Shown: positions 7,840 to 15,596, numbered from the stretch's first letter. The stretch is DNA of 64,000 nt from an uncultured Bacteroidales bacterium (GCA_900317155.1 ONFO01000006.1:1-64000), one strand, 5' to 3'. Program-made: numbers and translations. The notes: generated by a model from the sequence alone, not told the origin.

Positions 7840-8628
7840 ATGAAAACATGTTTAATTCTAAATAGTACTATGAACAAAGAAAACAACACATTGACATCTT
7901 TGATTGTCAACAATGACGATTGCAAAAGAGGGAAATACTTCCCATTGACAGACATTTATAATGAAGGATGGATGTTGAGATTAGTTCTAAGCAAATCAGA
8001 AAACAACGAAAAACTGAAAAAGGCTTTTCATTGTAATTCGGAGATAAAATGGTTTTCTGAAGCAGAATTAAAATCTCCTTTTCTCCATGGCAAATTGAGA
8101 GAAACTAGAACCCATGCGGACGCAGTCATTGGATCATTTGAATTTGAAGAAAACACAAAAACAGGAGTTAATTTGCCCAAAAACAAAGAAGATTTTCATT
8201 GTTTTTATGCAATAGAAGCAAAAATGTATGCACCCTTATCCAAAGGCATTAAAGCAGACTCTAATTACAATCAAGCTGCAAGATACTTAGGCTGTCTCGC
8301 ATATATGGCATTTTCAAATGATATTGTTGATTTTGATAATATGGGGCTAATCATTTGCGCACCAGAAGACCATAAGTCAATTAACAAAGAGAGCATTCAA
8401 AATAGTTACGATAGTTTAAATAAAAGAATTTTGGATTATTACAAAGCTAACAAAGACCATAGCAATAACAGAGAAATAGAGACGTTCAATTCATGGTGGG
8501 AAAATAACAAAGATAGATTTCTTGATAAGATAAAAATAGAGGTACTTCGTTGGGAGCATTTAGTTGATGGTGATAATGAATTGACCCTCTTTTACGACAA
8601 ATGCAAGCAATACAATAAAAACAATTGA
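7840..8628 (+). CDS. PD-(D/E)XK-superfamily nuclease-like protein
   Basis: 262 residues. The central region has the order of motifs expected for the PD-(D/E)XK fold: D94 in THADAVIG, E126-A-K128 in FYAIEAKM, and Q145 in NYNQAARYLG, resembling the QxxxY helix. No other domain is recognised, and the C-terminal helix is Lys/Asn-rich. The start at 7840 is supported by the ATGA junction with the upstream shifted frame; an alternative ATG is at 7870. It is very A+T-rich and 26 bases upstream of the metallo-beta-lactamase gene, so likely in one operon. A DNA or RNA nuclease is inferred from fold only. Confidence 0.6.
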   Translation: MKTCLILNSTMNKENNTLTSLIVNNDDCKRGKYFPLTDIYNEGWMLRLVLSKSENNEKLKKAFHCNSEIKWFSEAELKSPFLHGKLRETRTHADAVIGSFEFEENTKTGVNLPKNKEDFHCFYAIEAKMYAPLSKGIKADSNYNQAARYLGCLAYMAFSNDIVDFDNMGLIICAPEDHKSINKESIQNSYDSLNKRILDYYKANKDHSNNREIETFNSWWENNKDRFLDKIKIEVLRWEHLVDGDNELTLFYDKCKQYNKNN

Positions 8629-8654
8629 GATGTTCTTGAATCAGATAGCTTTTT

Positions 8655-9944
8655 ATGACACACAATCAATCTAACCTCCAATTCATCATCCATCGTGGTT
8701 CCCACCAAATCGGTGGGAACTGCGTGGAGCTTGTGGCACCCAATTCCAGAATCCTTATTGACTGCGGATTACCACTGGATTATGACGAGCAAGACCCTGA
8801 AACTCAAAAGGAGATTCGAGAGAATGCACGAAAGTGGCTTCAAAACTGCGACGCTATCTTCCTTAGCCACTACCATGCAGACCATTACGGGCTGCTCAAT
8901 GAGGCACCACAAGGGACCAAGGTTTACGCCACGAAGGAAACTGCTGAGCTGATGAAAATATCAGGGATGTTTGGTGAAGACCTCACGGAATATCTGGATA
9001 TTCATCCCATCGAAGACACGGTGACTGTCAAAGACTTTCGTGTCACGAAATACGACGTTGACCATTCAGCTTTTGGGGCATGTGCGTTCCTCTTTGAAGT
9101 GTGTGGGAAACGTATCCTTTACAGCGGTGACATCAGGCTGCACGGAAAGAAAGGTGTGTTATACAAAAACCTTCCTCAAAACGTGGATTATCTCTTTTTG
9201 GAAGGCACAAATTTGGGCAGGGGCGTTAGGCAAAAGACGGAAACGGCCATTGAGAATGAGTTTGTCAAACAGTTCTCTTCCAATCCGGATAGCCTACATC
9301 TGGTTTGGTGCTCTTCGCAAAACATCGACAGGATCGTTGACTTGTATAGGGCTTGTGTTAGAACCAATCGCGTTTTAGGTGTAGACCCCTATGCTGCGTA
9401 TGCCTTGGAGCTTGCTCATCAGAATCGGCAAAGCATTCCTAACAAAAAATCCCCAAGTTTGGAGATTTATTTCCCATGGTCGTTTACCAATTGGATGATT
9501 GAGAAAGACAGACAATTGGTCCTTGACCTGCGTAGAGGGGCAACGAAATTAGACCAAACGGATTTACCTGTGAATCCTTCAAAATATGTGTTGCTATATC
9601 GTCCTAAGCTTATTGGCGACCTCAACAGGTACATCTCGAAAACTATGGTTTGTCTGACAAATTCTATTTGGGCGCAATACTGGGAGCAAGACAAAAGTGA
9701 AATCAATCGCCTGAAGGCTTGGATTGAAGATAAGCCAGAGCTTAGGCAGAAACTGCCCGACATCCACACCAGCGGGCACGCCGATGTGGCATCGCTGCAA
9801 AAGATTGTCGAGCATGTTCAGCCGAAATGTATCGTTCCCATACACACGGAAATGCCTGAAACGTACAAAACGCTTTTCCCAAGTTATACTGTCCTCAATG
9901 CCACTGACGAAACGCCAATAGAGTTAATCAACACAAAGGAATAA
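8655..9944 (+). CDS. RNase-J-like metallo-beta-lactamase-fold protein
   Basis: 429 residues. The metal-binding motif H72-x-H74-x-D76-H77 (LSHYHADHYG) follows a strand LIDCGLPL. A further metal ligand set lies in YSGDIRLHG, and late histidines in TSGHAD and PIHTEMPE match the beta-CASP/RNase J arrangement. It is shorter than typical RNase J (about 555 residues) and seems to lack its C-terminal domain. The likely activity is hydrolysis of a phosphodiester in RNA or a nucleotide; the substrate is unknown. The gene is 2 bases from the phosphoesterase gene at 9947 and forms a tight operon with it. Confidence 0.75.
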   Translation: MTHNQSNLQFIIHRGSHQIGGNCVELVAPNSRILIDCGLPLDYDEQDPETQKEIRENARKWLQNCDAIFLSHYHADHYGLLNEAPQGTKVYATKETAELMKISGMFGEDLTEYLDIHPIEDTVTVKDFRVTKYDVDHSAFGACAFLFEVCGKRILYSGDIRLHGKKGVLYKNLPQNVDYLFLEGTNLGRGVRQKTETAIENEFVKQFSSNPDSLHLVWCSSQNIDRIVDLYRACVRTNRVLGVDPYAAYALELAHQNRQSIPNKKSPSLEIYFPWSFTNWMIEKDRQLVLDLRRGATKLDQTDLPVNPSKYVLLYRPKLIGDLNRYISKTMVCLTNSIWAQYWEQDKSEINRLKAWIEDKPELRQKLPDIHTSGHADVASLQKIVEHVQPKCIVPIHTEMPETYKTLFPSYTVLNATDETPIELINTKE

Positions 9945-9946
9945 AC

Positions 9947-10516
9947 ATGAAAATCCTACATATCTCTGATACTCACGGCAAGCATCATCAATTGAAAGAC
10001 TTGCCTGAAGCCGATGTAATCGTGCATACAGGCGACATCACTGAAGAGGAAGTAAAGGACTTCATCGAATGGTTTTGCAGCTTTCCTTACAAACACAAGA
10101 TCTTCATTGCAGGCAATCACGATAATTGCTTGTATGATGCCAACATTGAAGGCTTGCCAGACAATGTGCATTATCTCTGCAATGACGGCATCAGCATAGA
10201 TGGCATTAAGTTCTATGGAGTTCCCATGTTTTTGCAGGACGACCTTGACGGCAACTTCCCTGAGCTGTTTGGCCGCATCCCTGCTGACACGGATGTGTTG
10301 CTTACTCATCAGCCTCCATTGGGCATTCTCGATGAACAGGACGGCATCAATTATGGCGACTATACTCTTTTCAAGCGTGTGATGGATGTAAGGCCAAAAT
10401 GCCATCTTTTCGGGCATCTTCACCACACTGAGAAAACCCAAGAAGTGTTTCGAAGGGTGCGGTTTTCAAATGCGGCTGGAGGCAAGTATGGCCGTTATGA
10501 ATTGTTAAAGATGTGA
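9947..10516 (+). CDS. Calcineurin-like metallophosphoesterase
   Basis: 189 residues containing the complete set of family motifs in order: DTHGK (N-terminal D-x-H), HTGDIT, AGNHDN, LLTHQPP and FGHLHH. These bind two metals and hydrolyse phosphate esters. The size fits the small cytoplasmic subfamily that acts on nucleotides, RNA 2',3'-cyclic ends or phosphoproteins; the substrate cannot be read from sequence. It follows the RNase-J-like gene by 2 bases and is followed 3 bases later by a HAD-family remnant, hinting at joint RNA or nucleotide phosphate processing. Confidence 0.85.
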   Translation: MKILHISDTHGKHHQLKDLPEADVIVHTGDITEEEVKDFIEWFCSFPYKHKIFIAGNHDNCLYDANIEGLPDNVHYLCNDGISIDGIKFYGVPMFLQDDLDGNFPELFGRIPADTDVLLTHQPPLGILDEQDGINYGDYTLFKRVMDVRPKCHLFGHLHHTEKTQEVFRRVRFSNAAGGKYGRYELLKM

Positions 10517-10519
10517 GTC

Positions 10520-10636
10520 GTGGAGAAGTATCTATTCCTCGACTTTGACGGTGTGTTGAACACGGCTCAACACACCAAACTGCTTAAGGGGGAAGGCATC
10601 GACCCTTTCGTTGCGATTAAGATATTGAACAGATAG
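10520..10636 (+). pseudogene. Remnant of a HAD-family phosphatase gene
   Basis: A GTG start 3 bases after the phosphoesterase gene opens a 38-codon frame beginning VEKYLFLDFDGVLNTAQ, which is HAD motif I (DxDGVLNT). It stops at TAG 10634-10636 before motifs II-IV. The form of motif I is that of the HAD domain found in RNA-repair-associated proteins. I infer a gene truncated by deletion, with the rest lost before the terminator at 10705. It could be a short expressed peptide, but that is less likely. Confidence 0.6.
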
Positions 10637-10704
10637 AGACTGTTACTATATCTCTTTTATACAAATCACAAAATCCAATTTTCAAATTAGCATAAAACAG
10701 CTAA

Positions 10705-10732
10705 GAAAAAAGGAGCGCCAAACGGCACTCCT
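10705..10732 (-). terminator. Terminator for the YitT gene
   Basis: Imperfect 9-bp stem (AGGAGCGCC/GGCACTCCT, one mismatch) with a short loop. Read on the minus strand, it is followed by a run of six T. Confidence 0.8.
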
Positions 10733-10761
10733 TTCCCGTATTAATTTGTATTTCAGTAATT

Positions 10762-11706
10762 TTACTCCGTCGGCAAAGCCTTAAACCCATTACCCATAAT
10801 CTCGGAGCTTTCAATCACGTTGACGAAAGCGTTCGGGTCTAGGAAACGGAGATTGGCTTTCAACTTCACCAAGTCGCTGCGGTTGAGGGTGACGTAAATC
10901 ATCTTGCGTTCGGCACCTTGGTAGAGGCCACTGCCTGCAAATACGGTACCACTGCGGTCCAAGTCCTTAAGGATGAAGTTGCGTACCTCCTCGATTTTGT
11001 CGGTAACGATGAAAGCCGTCTTATAACTCTTCACGCCTTCCACAACGAGGTCTATGACCTTGCCTTCGATGTAAATCAGAAGGATGGAATAGATAGGCAA
11101 GCGAATGTCCTCGAAAGCAATCAAGGTGGTAAGTGAAATAATGCTGTCAACAACCATCACAAGCGTACCGAGGCTGATCTTGGTGTATTTATGGATAATC
11201 ATAGAGATGATGTCAGAGCCGCCCGAAGTGGCGCCGGCACGGAATATGACACCAATGGCCACGCCATAGATGAGGCCGGAAACGATGGTATTCAGGAAGA
11301 AGTCGGGCATGAAGTAGCGTTGAACATCACCTTCCAAGAAGAACAACGATGACTGCATCTCCGTATCGAAGAAAGCGCCGTCATGGATGAGGGGTGCATA
11401 ACCCCACCACGTTTCAAGGATATAGGTGAACACGGGTATCAGGATGACCGAAATGATGGTCTTGATGCCGAATTTGGGACCAAGGATGATGGTACCGATG
11501 ATAAGCAAGGGGATGTCCATAGCGATGCCTGACACAGAGATTTTCCATCCCCACAAGGCATTGAATACGTTGGCGAGACCATACACACCGCCAGGCGCCA
11601 AGTGATAAGGGTTCACAAACATCACATCGCCGATGGCGAAAAGGGCCGAACCTAACACCAACAAGGCATAGGCAATAATCTGTTGCTTCAATTTCTCGTT
11701 TTTCAT
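10762..11706 (-). CDS. YitT family membrane protein (DUF161 + DUF2179)
   Basis: 314 residues. The first ~210 carry five to six hydrophobic helices typical of YitT (GDVMFVNPYHLAPGG..., GATSGGSDIISM). The soluble C-terminal ~80 residues (KTAFIVTDKIEEVRNFIL..., GSGLYQGAERKMIYVTLNR) are the DUF2179 domain, thought to bind a small ligand. The protein lies in the inner membrane and the transported or sensed molecule is unknown. It is monocistronic with its own terminator and is divergent from the tRNA gene. A paralog lies at 55584-56576. Confidence 0.88.
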   Translation of the reverse strand: MKNEKLKQQIIAYALLVLGSALFAIGDVMFVNPYHLAPGGVYGLANVFNALWGWKISVSGIAMDIPLLIIGTIILGPKFGIKTIISVILIPVFTYILETWWGYAPLIHDGAFFDTEMQSSLFFLEGDVQRYFMPDFFLNTIVSGLIYGVAIGVIFRAGATSGGSDIISMIIHKYTKISLGTLVMVVDSIISLTTLIAFEDIRLPIYSILLIYIEGKVIDLVVEGVKSYKTAFIVTDKIEEVRNFILKDLDRSGTVFAGSGLYQGAERKMIYVTLNRSDLVKLKANLRFLDPNAFVNVIESSEIMGNGFKALPTE

Positions 11707-11762
11707 AACTCAAACAATTATGATTCAGTTAATTAAATTAAAATGTTAGCTTTTTGAAGCGG

Positions 11763-11770
11763 CAAAGATA
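11763..11770 (-). promoter_or_regulatory. Promoter -7 element for the YitT gene
   Basis: TATCTTTG on the minus strand, 56 bases before the ATG at 11706, back to back with the tRNA promoter. Confidence 0.5.
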
Positions 11771-11790
11771 CGAAATTTCCAAAATCTTAC

Positions 11791-11798
11791 TATTTTTG
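11791..11798 (+). promoter_or_regulatory. Promoter -7 element for tRNA-Arg
   Basis: TATTTTTG, ending 12 bases before the first tRNA base. Confidence 0.6.
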
Positions 11799-11810
11799 CA
11801 ACCCAAAATA

Positions 11811-11882
11811 GGGCCCGTAGTTTAATGGATAAAATAAAGGATTCCGGTTCCTTAGCTCAGGGTTCGATTCCCTGCGGGCTCA
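11811..11882 (+). tRNA. tRNA-Arg (anticodon CCG)
   Basis: A cloverleaf can be drawn. The acceptor GGGCCCG (11811-11817) pairs with CGGGCTC (11875-11881), leaving discriminator A at 11882. The anticodon stem AAGGA/TCCTT encloses the loop TTCCGGT, giving anticodon CCG (codon CGG). The T arm is CAGGGTTCGATTCCCTG. CCA is not encoded. The next gene starts 17 bases downstream. Confidence 0.93.
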
Positions 11883-11899
11883 CGACTTTTTAACTCAAA

Positions 11900-12334
11900 A
11901 TGATTACGAAAATGAAAAGACTAAGCATCATTACAGCAATCTTCGCTTTCATCCTTTGCTGCGCGACTGCAGTTAAGGCTCAGAACAGCAATCCCGCTGT
12001 TGCCCAATTCGTCGAACAGCATTTCCCCAAGGCTACCATTCAAACGGTGCTTCCAGATGATGACGACATCGATGTCATCCTGAGTGACTTCACCAAGATC
12101 GAGTTCAGCCTCAACAACGAATGGAAGAATGTGGACTGCGAACATGCCACCCTCTACACCAGTGTGCCCGCCACGCTTGTTCCCGAACAAATCACGGCCT
12201 ACGTGACTGCCAACTTCCCCAATGCCACCATCAAAAAGCTGGAAAAGAAATACTCTGGCTGGGAAATCGAGATGAACAACGGGCTGGAGGTGAACTTCAA
12301 CAACAATTTCAAAGTAACCAAAATCGACGACTAA
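11900..12334 (+). CDS. Secreted PepSY-like protein
   Basis: 144 residues with a signal peptide (MKRLSIITAIFAFILCC...VKAQ). The mature part has two PepSY-like repeats: AVAQFVEQHFPKATIQ...VDVILSDFTKIEFS, then ITAYVTANFPNATIKKLEK...GWEIEMNNGLEVNF. This is the PepSY-like/BLIP-like family (PF11396) common in the Bacteroidales periplasm, whose function is unknown. ATGs at 11900 and 11912 are both possible starts. It sits directly after tRNA-Arg with a 17-base spacer and is followed 15 bases later by a paralogous lipoprotein. Confidence 0.82.
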   Translation: MITKMKRLSIITAIFAFILCCATAVKAQNSNPAVAQFVEQHFPKATIQTVLPDDDDIDVILSDFTKIEFSLNNEWKNVDCEHATLYTSVPATLVPEQITAYVTANFPNATIKKLEKKYSGWEIEMNNGLEVNFNNNFKVTKIDD

Positions 12335-12349
12335 TCAACCTTTGACAAC

Positions 12350-12781
12350 ATGAGAAAAGCATTGGCATTAGCCTTATTTATCGGCATCGCCTTCGTCAAC
12401 ACTTCATGCAACAGCGACAAAAAGACGATGTTCATGAACAACTTTGTGCACACCTATTTCCCCGATACGGAAGTCGTCGCCACAATCAAGGACGGTTTCG
12501 ACTATGATGTCACGCTCAGCGACTACACCCAAATCGGCTTCGACGGCAGCCTGTTCGGCAAGCTTGATTGGGACGAAGTGGACTGCAGACGCGCCAATAT
12601 GAACACGACCGTTCCCGCCGCTCTGGTACCTGCCGAGATCAACAATCTGGTGAGCCGCCTTCATGGAGGTCAAACCATCACGAAAATCGCCAAAGACAAC
12701 CGTGGTTGGGACATCGAACTGACCAATGGCGTTGAACTCGAGTTTGACAAGAGGTTTAACCTCGTTGACATGGACGATTAA
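12350..12781 (+). CDS. PepSY-like lipoprotein
   Basis: 143 residues. The signal sequence ends in a lipobox with Cys at residue 20 (FVNTSC-N). The body repeats the pattern of the upstream gene (FMNNFVHTYFPDTEVV...YDVTLSDYTQIGFD and EVDCRRANMNTTVPAALVP...GWDIELTNGVELEFD), so the two genes are a local duplication, one soluble and one lipid-anchored. Function is unknown. The transcript ends at the strong hairpin at 12797-12831. Confidence 0.82.
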   Translation: MRKALALALFIGIAFVNTSCNSDKKTMFMNNFVHTYFPDTEVVATIKDGFDYDVTLSDYTQIGFDGSLFGKLDWDEVDCRRANMNTTVPAALVPAEINNLVSRLHGGQTITKIAKDNRGWDIELTNGVELEFDKRFNLVDMDD

Positions 12782-12796
12782 ACCCGTTCTGACAAC

Positions 12797-12831
12797 AAAA
12801 AAAGCGGTTTGGAAATCCAGACCGCTTTTTT
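12797..12831. terminator. Bidirectional terminator between convergent genes
   Basis: AAAAAAAGCGGT and ACCGCTTTTTT pair on both sides of TTGGAAATCCAG, which extends the stem. A and T runs on both sides make it usable by the PepSY-like genes (+) and the toxin-antitoxin pair (-). Confidence 0.9.
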
Positions 12832-12837
12832 CATGCA

Positions 12838-13332
12838 CTAAAGGGGATTAAGTTCATGATATGGGTCAAAGAATATTGGATGTATCATACCGTTGTATCC
12901 CACCATGAAATAAATCCTTGCATTGCGATTACCTTTAGCGCGGTCGGCTATAACTTTGCATTCGGGGTCAAGAGCAAAGTGGAATATCATAGGGTTGGCT
13001 TTTGCAATCTTTGGATTTATGCTGTCAAAAACCTTCTTAATGTTGCCTTTGATGCTAGTACGATAAAAATGCCACGAACGAAATCCCTCATCAATGATAT
13101 TGTTGATTGACATTTCCGAAAAAGCATTCATTCGTTCGAAATATTGGTTGGCTTCGTTACCCTTAAATTCTTGATTGAATCCATAAGCAGTACCTCCGAG
13201 ATCTATTTCATTGTACTGAACGGAAATAAGACAATCCTGTGACTCGCGAAGATCATCGTAGCCTATGCTATCAGCAAGGCGAGCCAATTGGATGTCACCT
13301 GTAAAATCCTTTTCTTGAAGATCAAAGTTCAT
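12838..13332 (-). CDS. Probable toxin of a Panacea-type toxin-antitoxin pair
   Basis: 164 residues, with no signal peptide or membrane span. I do not recognise the family. The C-terminus (ARIYFMVGYNGMIHPIFFDPYHELNPL in outline: strand, HPIFFDPYH, NPL) resembles the closing strands of several small RNase-like or nucleotide-modifying proteins but is not diagnostic. The call rests on position: its ATG overlaps the stop of the Panacea-domain gene by 4 bases, the arrangement of Panacea antitoxin plus variable toxin operons. Being downstream and of unknown family, it could be a new toxin type. Confidence 0.6.
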   Translation of the reverse strand: MNFDLQEKDFTGDIQLARLADSIGYDDLRESQDCLISVQYNEIDLGGTAYGFNQEFKGNEANQYFERMNAFSEMSINNIIDEGFRSWHFYRTSIKGNIKKVFDSINPKIAKANPMIFHFALDPECKVIADRAKGNRNARIYFMVGYNGMIHPIFFDPYHELNPL

Positions 13333-13868
13333 TGTTTCGGTACACGATTGCGGTCATATCTGGCCTTATAGTATTCATACATCGAATCAAGAGATATTAT
13401 ATTCTGAGAATAATCGAACGGGGAGAGGCCCTTGCGCTGGTCAGCCCATGGCGACTCAGCATGTGTCATGAAAATGAGTTGGTTCTGTGACTTGGAGCCA
13501 TAGAGCATGACAATGGAGTCGATACATTCCATCTCATCCTTGGTGAGCCCCATTTTCATGGCAAGTTTAGTAGCTTCCTCAGCAAGCGTTTCGTTAGTGC
13601 AGCCGAAATCCTTAGCGTGAAGGTGTCCGCACATGTCATCCGTCTTGTCTTTGTACTCGTAGTAGATAGCAGGATAAACAGGGCCATTCACCCAAGCCTG
13701 CGGATTGTCTGCAAAAAGAGTATTCTCTCTGCCGAAGAAGACCATATACCAAGACTGAGTGTAATATAACATCTTCTGAAGTTTAAGTGGACTTACCGAA
13801 AGGCCTTTTGATAGCATAGAGAGGCCAAGGTATCTTGCAACATCCTTGATATCACAATTTGCTTTCAT
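13329..13868 (-). CDS. Panacea (DUF4065/SocA-like) antitoxin
   Basis: 179 residues. The signature of the Panacea domain is clear: SPLKLQKMLYYTQSWYMVFFG near residues 26-46 and AWVNGPVYPAIYYEY near 58-72. In established systems this domain is a promiscuous antitoxin that neutralises many unrelated toxins by direct binding. It is the first gene of a two-gene operon, with the toxin overlapping by 4 bases, transcribed from the 13907 promoter. The region is A+T-rich compared with neighbours, which fits an acquired module. Confidence 0.85.
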   Translation of the reverse strand: MKANCDIKDVARYLGLSMLSKGLSVSPLKLQKMLYYTQSWYMVFFGRENTLFADNPQAWVNGPVYPAIYYEYKDKTDDMCGHLHAKDFGCTNETLAEEATKLAMKMGLTKDEMECIDSIVMLYGSKSQNQLIFMTHAESPWADQRKGLSPFDYSQNIISLDSMYEYYKARYDRNRVPKQ

Positions 13869-13906
13869 ACTAACTCTTATTGATGAATTATCCTTGCGTT
13901 ACGCTG

Positions 13907-13914
13907 CAAAAATA
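13907..13914 (-). promoter_or_regulatory. Promoter -7 element for the toxin-antitoxin operon
   Basis: TATTTTTG on the minus strand, 38 bases before the antitoxin ATG. Confidence 0.55.
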
Positions 13915-14098
13915 CACAAAAAGCGTTCCCCAAGCATGAAAAGCACGCGTATTGCGCTAATTTAGAACTAATTTAGACAAGTCCTGCTCTCCAATTGATT
14001 TCTTTTTATCCTGCTACAAATAATAGATACAATTCATCATCCCTCTACAAAAAACTCCTAAATTTATTTGAAAAATAGTGTATTTTAAAACAAGTCTT

Positions 14099-14452
14099 TT
14101 ATCGTTCACAATTATTGTGCCTTTCAAAAAACTTCAAAATTAACTTTAAAATAGCTACAACAATAATAACTAACAAAAGCCCAACAAATGTTAAGACAAC
14201 AATAGAAAGAACAACTATTATTGAAATGCTCTCAGCCAAATATGAGTTTTTTCTAAAAACAAAAAACAATACAACAAAAATAATAATCCAAATAATAAAC
14301 AAAAATCCAATAGTTGAGGCGCATCCACTATCAATTTGACCATATCTCCAACTATTATCCAACTGTAAAGTAAGTCTTTCTTTAATAAATGTTTTCCATG
14401 CTCTTTTTATTTTTTCAAGCCTCTTGATTAAATTATTTAGTCCATCATACAT
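14099..14452 (-). CDS. Small hypothetical membrane protein
   Basis: 117 residues with a basic amphipathic N-terminus (NLIKRLEKIKRAWKTFIKERL), two strongly hydrophobic segments at about 47-67 and 74-103, and a charged tail. It belongs to no family I recognise. It is extremely A+T-rich and sits next to the toxin-antitoxin pair in the same orientation, separated by 230 bases in which I see nothing beyond the 13907 promoter. Being short and low-complexity, it may not be a real gene, although length and two clean transmembrane helices favour it. Confidence 0.45.
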   Translation of the reverse strand: MYDGLNNLIKRLEKIKRAWKTFIKERLTLQLDNSWRYGQIDSGCASTIGFLFIIWIIIFVVLFFVFRKNSYLAESISIIVVLSIVVLTFVGLLLVIIVVAILKLILKFFERHNNCER

Positions 14453-14487
14453 AATTATATTTCAAAAAGTTAGTTACTAAACAATAA

Positions 14488-15576
14488 TCATTTCTTATCA
14501 CAAATCATCACATCAATCGCCCCGACACCGAACTTGGCTATGCTGGCCATGCGGTTCTCGGTGTTCTTGTAATGCTTCAGTTCATCGATGATGGCGTTTT
14601 TCAGCACACCATTGCCCACACCATGAATGAAGGTCACCTTGGTGTATTCAGCGGCAATGGCGCTGTCGAGCATTTTCTTGAAATAGTCAATCTGGATCTT
14701 GAACATATCGTGGCTCGATAAGCCAAGAATATTGTCGACCAGCTCGCCAATGTGCAAATCAACGATGGCCTCGCCGGGAGCCGTGCGATGCTTGTCGATG
14801 GGAGCTTCTTGCTTCACCAACGACTTGGCAGGAGCCTGTGCACCCACGCCTTCCTTCATGATACGGGTAAAATCACCGTCGCCATGCTTCAGGGCAATCA
14901 GCTCAGAGAGACAAATCATCACCGACTTCTCCCCCAACACACCCGAAGGAAGATAGCTGCCCTCTTTCAAGAAGCGCCCCACACGAAGCGAAAAGGGCGC
15001 ATTCAGCGGAAGCAACACACAATCAGATGTTTCCGTTGTCAACAGAGCTTGCACCACACCGTTGAGCCAGTATTCAAGATCATCGCGCGAGATGGTCTCG
15101 ATGACGATTTTTTCGTACTTGTCGACTTGGCCGTAATCAACATTCACAAACTTATCCTCCTCTTTGATAGTGAAGGTATAGAGCATCTCGCATGGCGTAT
15201 GGTTGACCAACACCACATCCAACGGACCTGTCAAGAGCCATTGTTGCTCGTGCGGCACAAAAGCCATATAGACGCCTTCTTTTTCAGCCTCTTTCGCAAA
15301 GCGGCGCAGACCGCCTTTGCGGGCTTCCTCGGCTTGTTGCTGTTTCAGAAGTTCCTGCCCCTGAACCTCTTTCTGCACCTTTTCGACCGTTTGTTGTTGT
15401 TTGCTCGGAGCGGGCATAGAACGGTAGTCCAGCACCAAATCCGTAATCAAAGTGGGGATCTCGAAGCCGTCTTCCACTTCAACCATTACCATACGAGAAT
15501 CTATAATTTTCGTGACCTTACCCCCACCCACGGTGCTGAGGAAGTTCACTTTGTCGCCAATCTTGAATTCTGCCAT
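14488..15576 (-). CDS. DUF2027/Smr domain protein
   Basis: 362 residues from the ATG at 15576. The N-terminus (MAEFKIGDKVNFLSTVGGGKV) is an SH3-like DUF2027 start, followed by a Gln/Glu-rich coil (residues ~65-100) and a central beta-rich domain. The C-terminal ~85 residues form an Smr domain (VDLHIGELVDNI and VTFIHGVGNGVLKNAI). Smr domains bind or nick nucleic acids; in MutS2 they resolve branched DNA or collided ribosomes. This Bacteroidota family lacks the MutS part and its role is unknown. The promoter at 15597 excludes the longer frame to 15648. Confidence 0.82.
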   Translation of the reverse strand: MAEFKIGDKVNFLSTVGGGKVTKIIDSRMVMVEVEDGFEIPTLITDLVLDYRSMPAPSKQQQTVEKVQKEVQGQELLKQQQAEEARKGGLRRFAKEAEKEGVYMAFVPHEQQWLLTGPLDVVLVNHTPCEMLYTFTIKEEDKFVNVDYGQVDKYEKIVIETISRDDLEYWLNGVVQALLTTETSDCVLLPLNAPFSLRVGRFLKEGSYLPSGVLGEKSVMICLSELIALKHGDGDFTRIMKEGVGAQAPAKSLVKQEAPIDKHRTAPGEAIVDLHIGELVDNILGLSSHDMFKIQIDYFKKMLDSAIAAEYTKVTFIHGVGNGVLKNAIIDELKHYKNTENRMASIAKFGVGAIDVMICDKK

Positions 15577-15596
15577 TGTTTTTCGAATTAGGGCAG

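Noticed and set aside
11811-11882. Integration site of an island at the tRNA-Arg 3' end
   Set aside because: No repeat of the tRNA 3' end and no intact integrase nearby were found.
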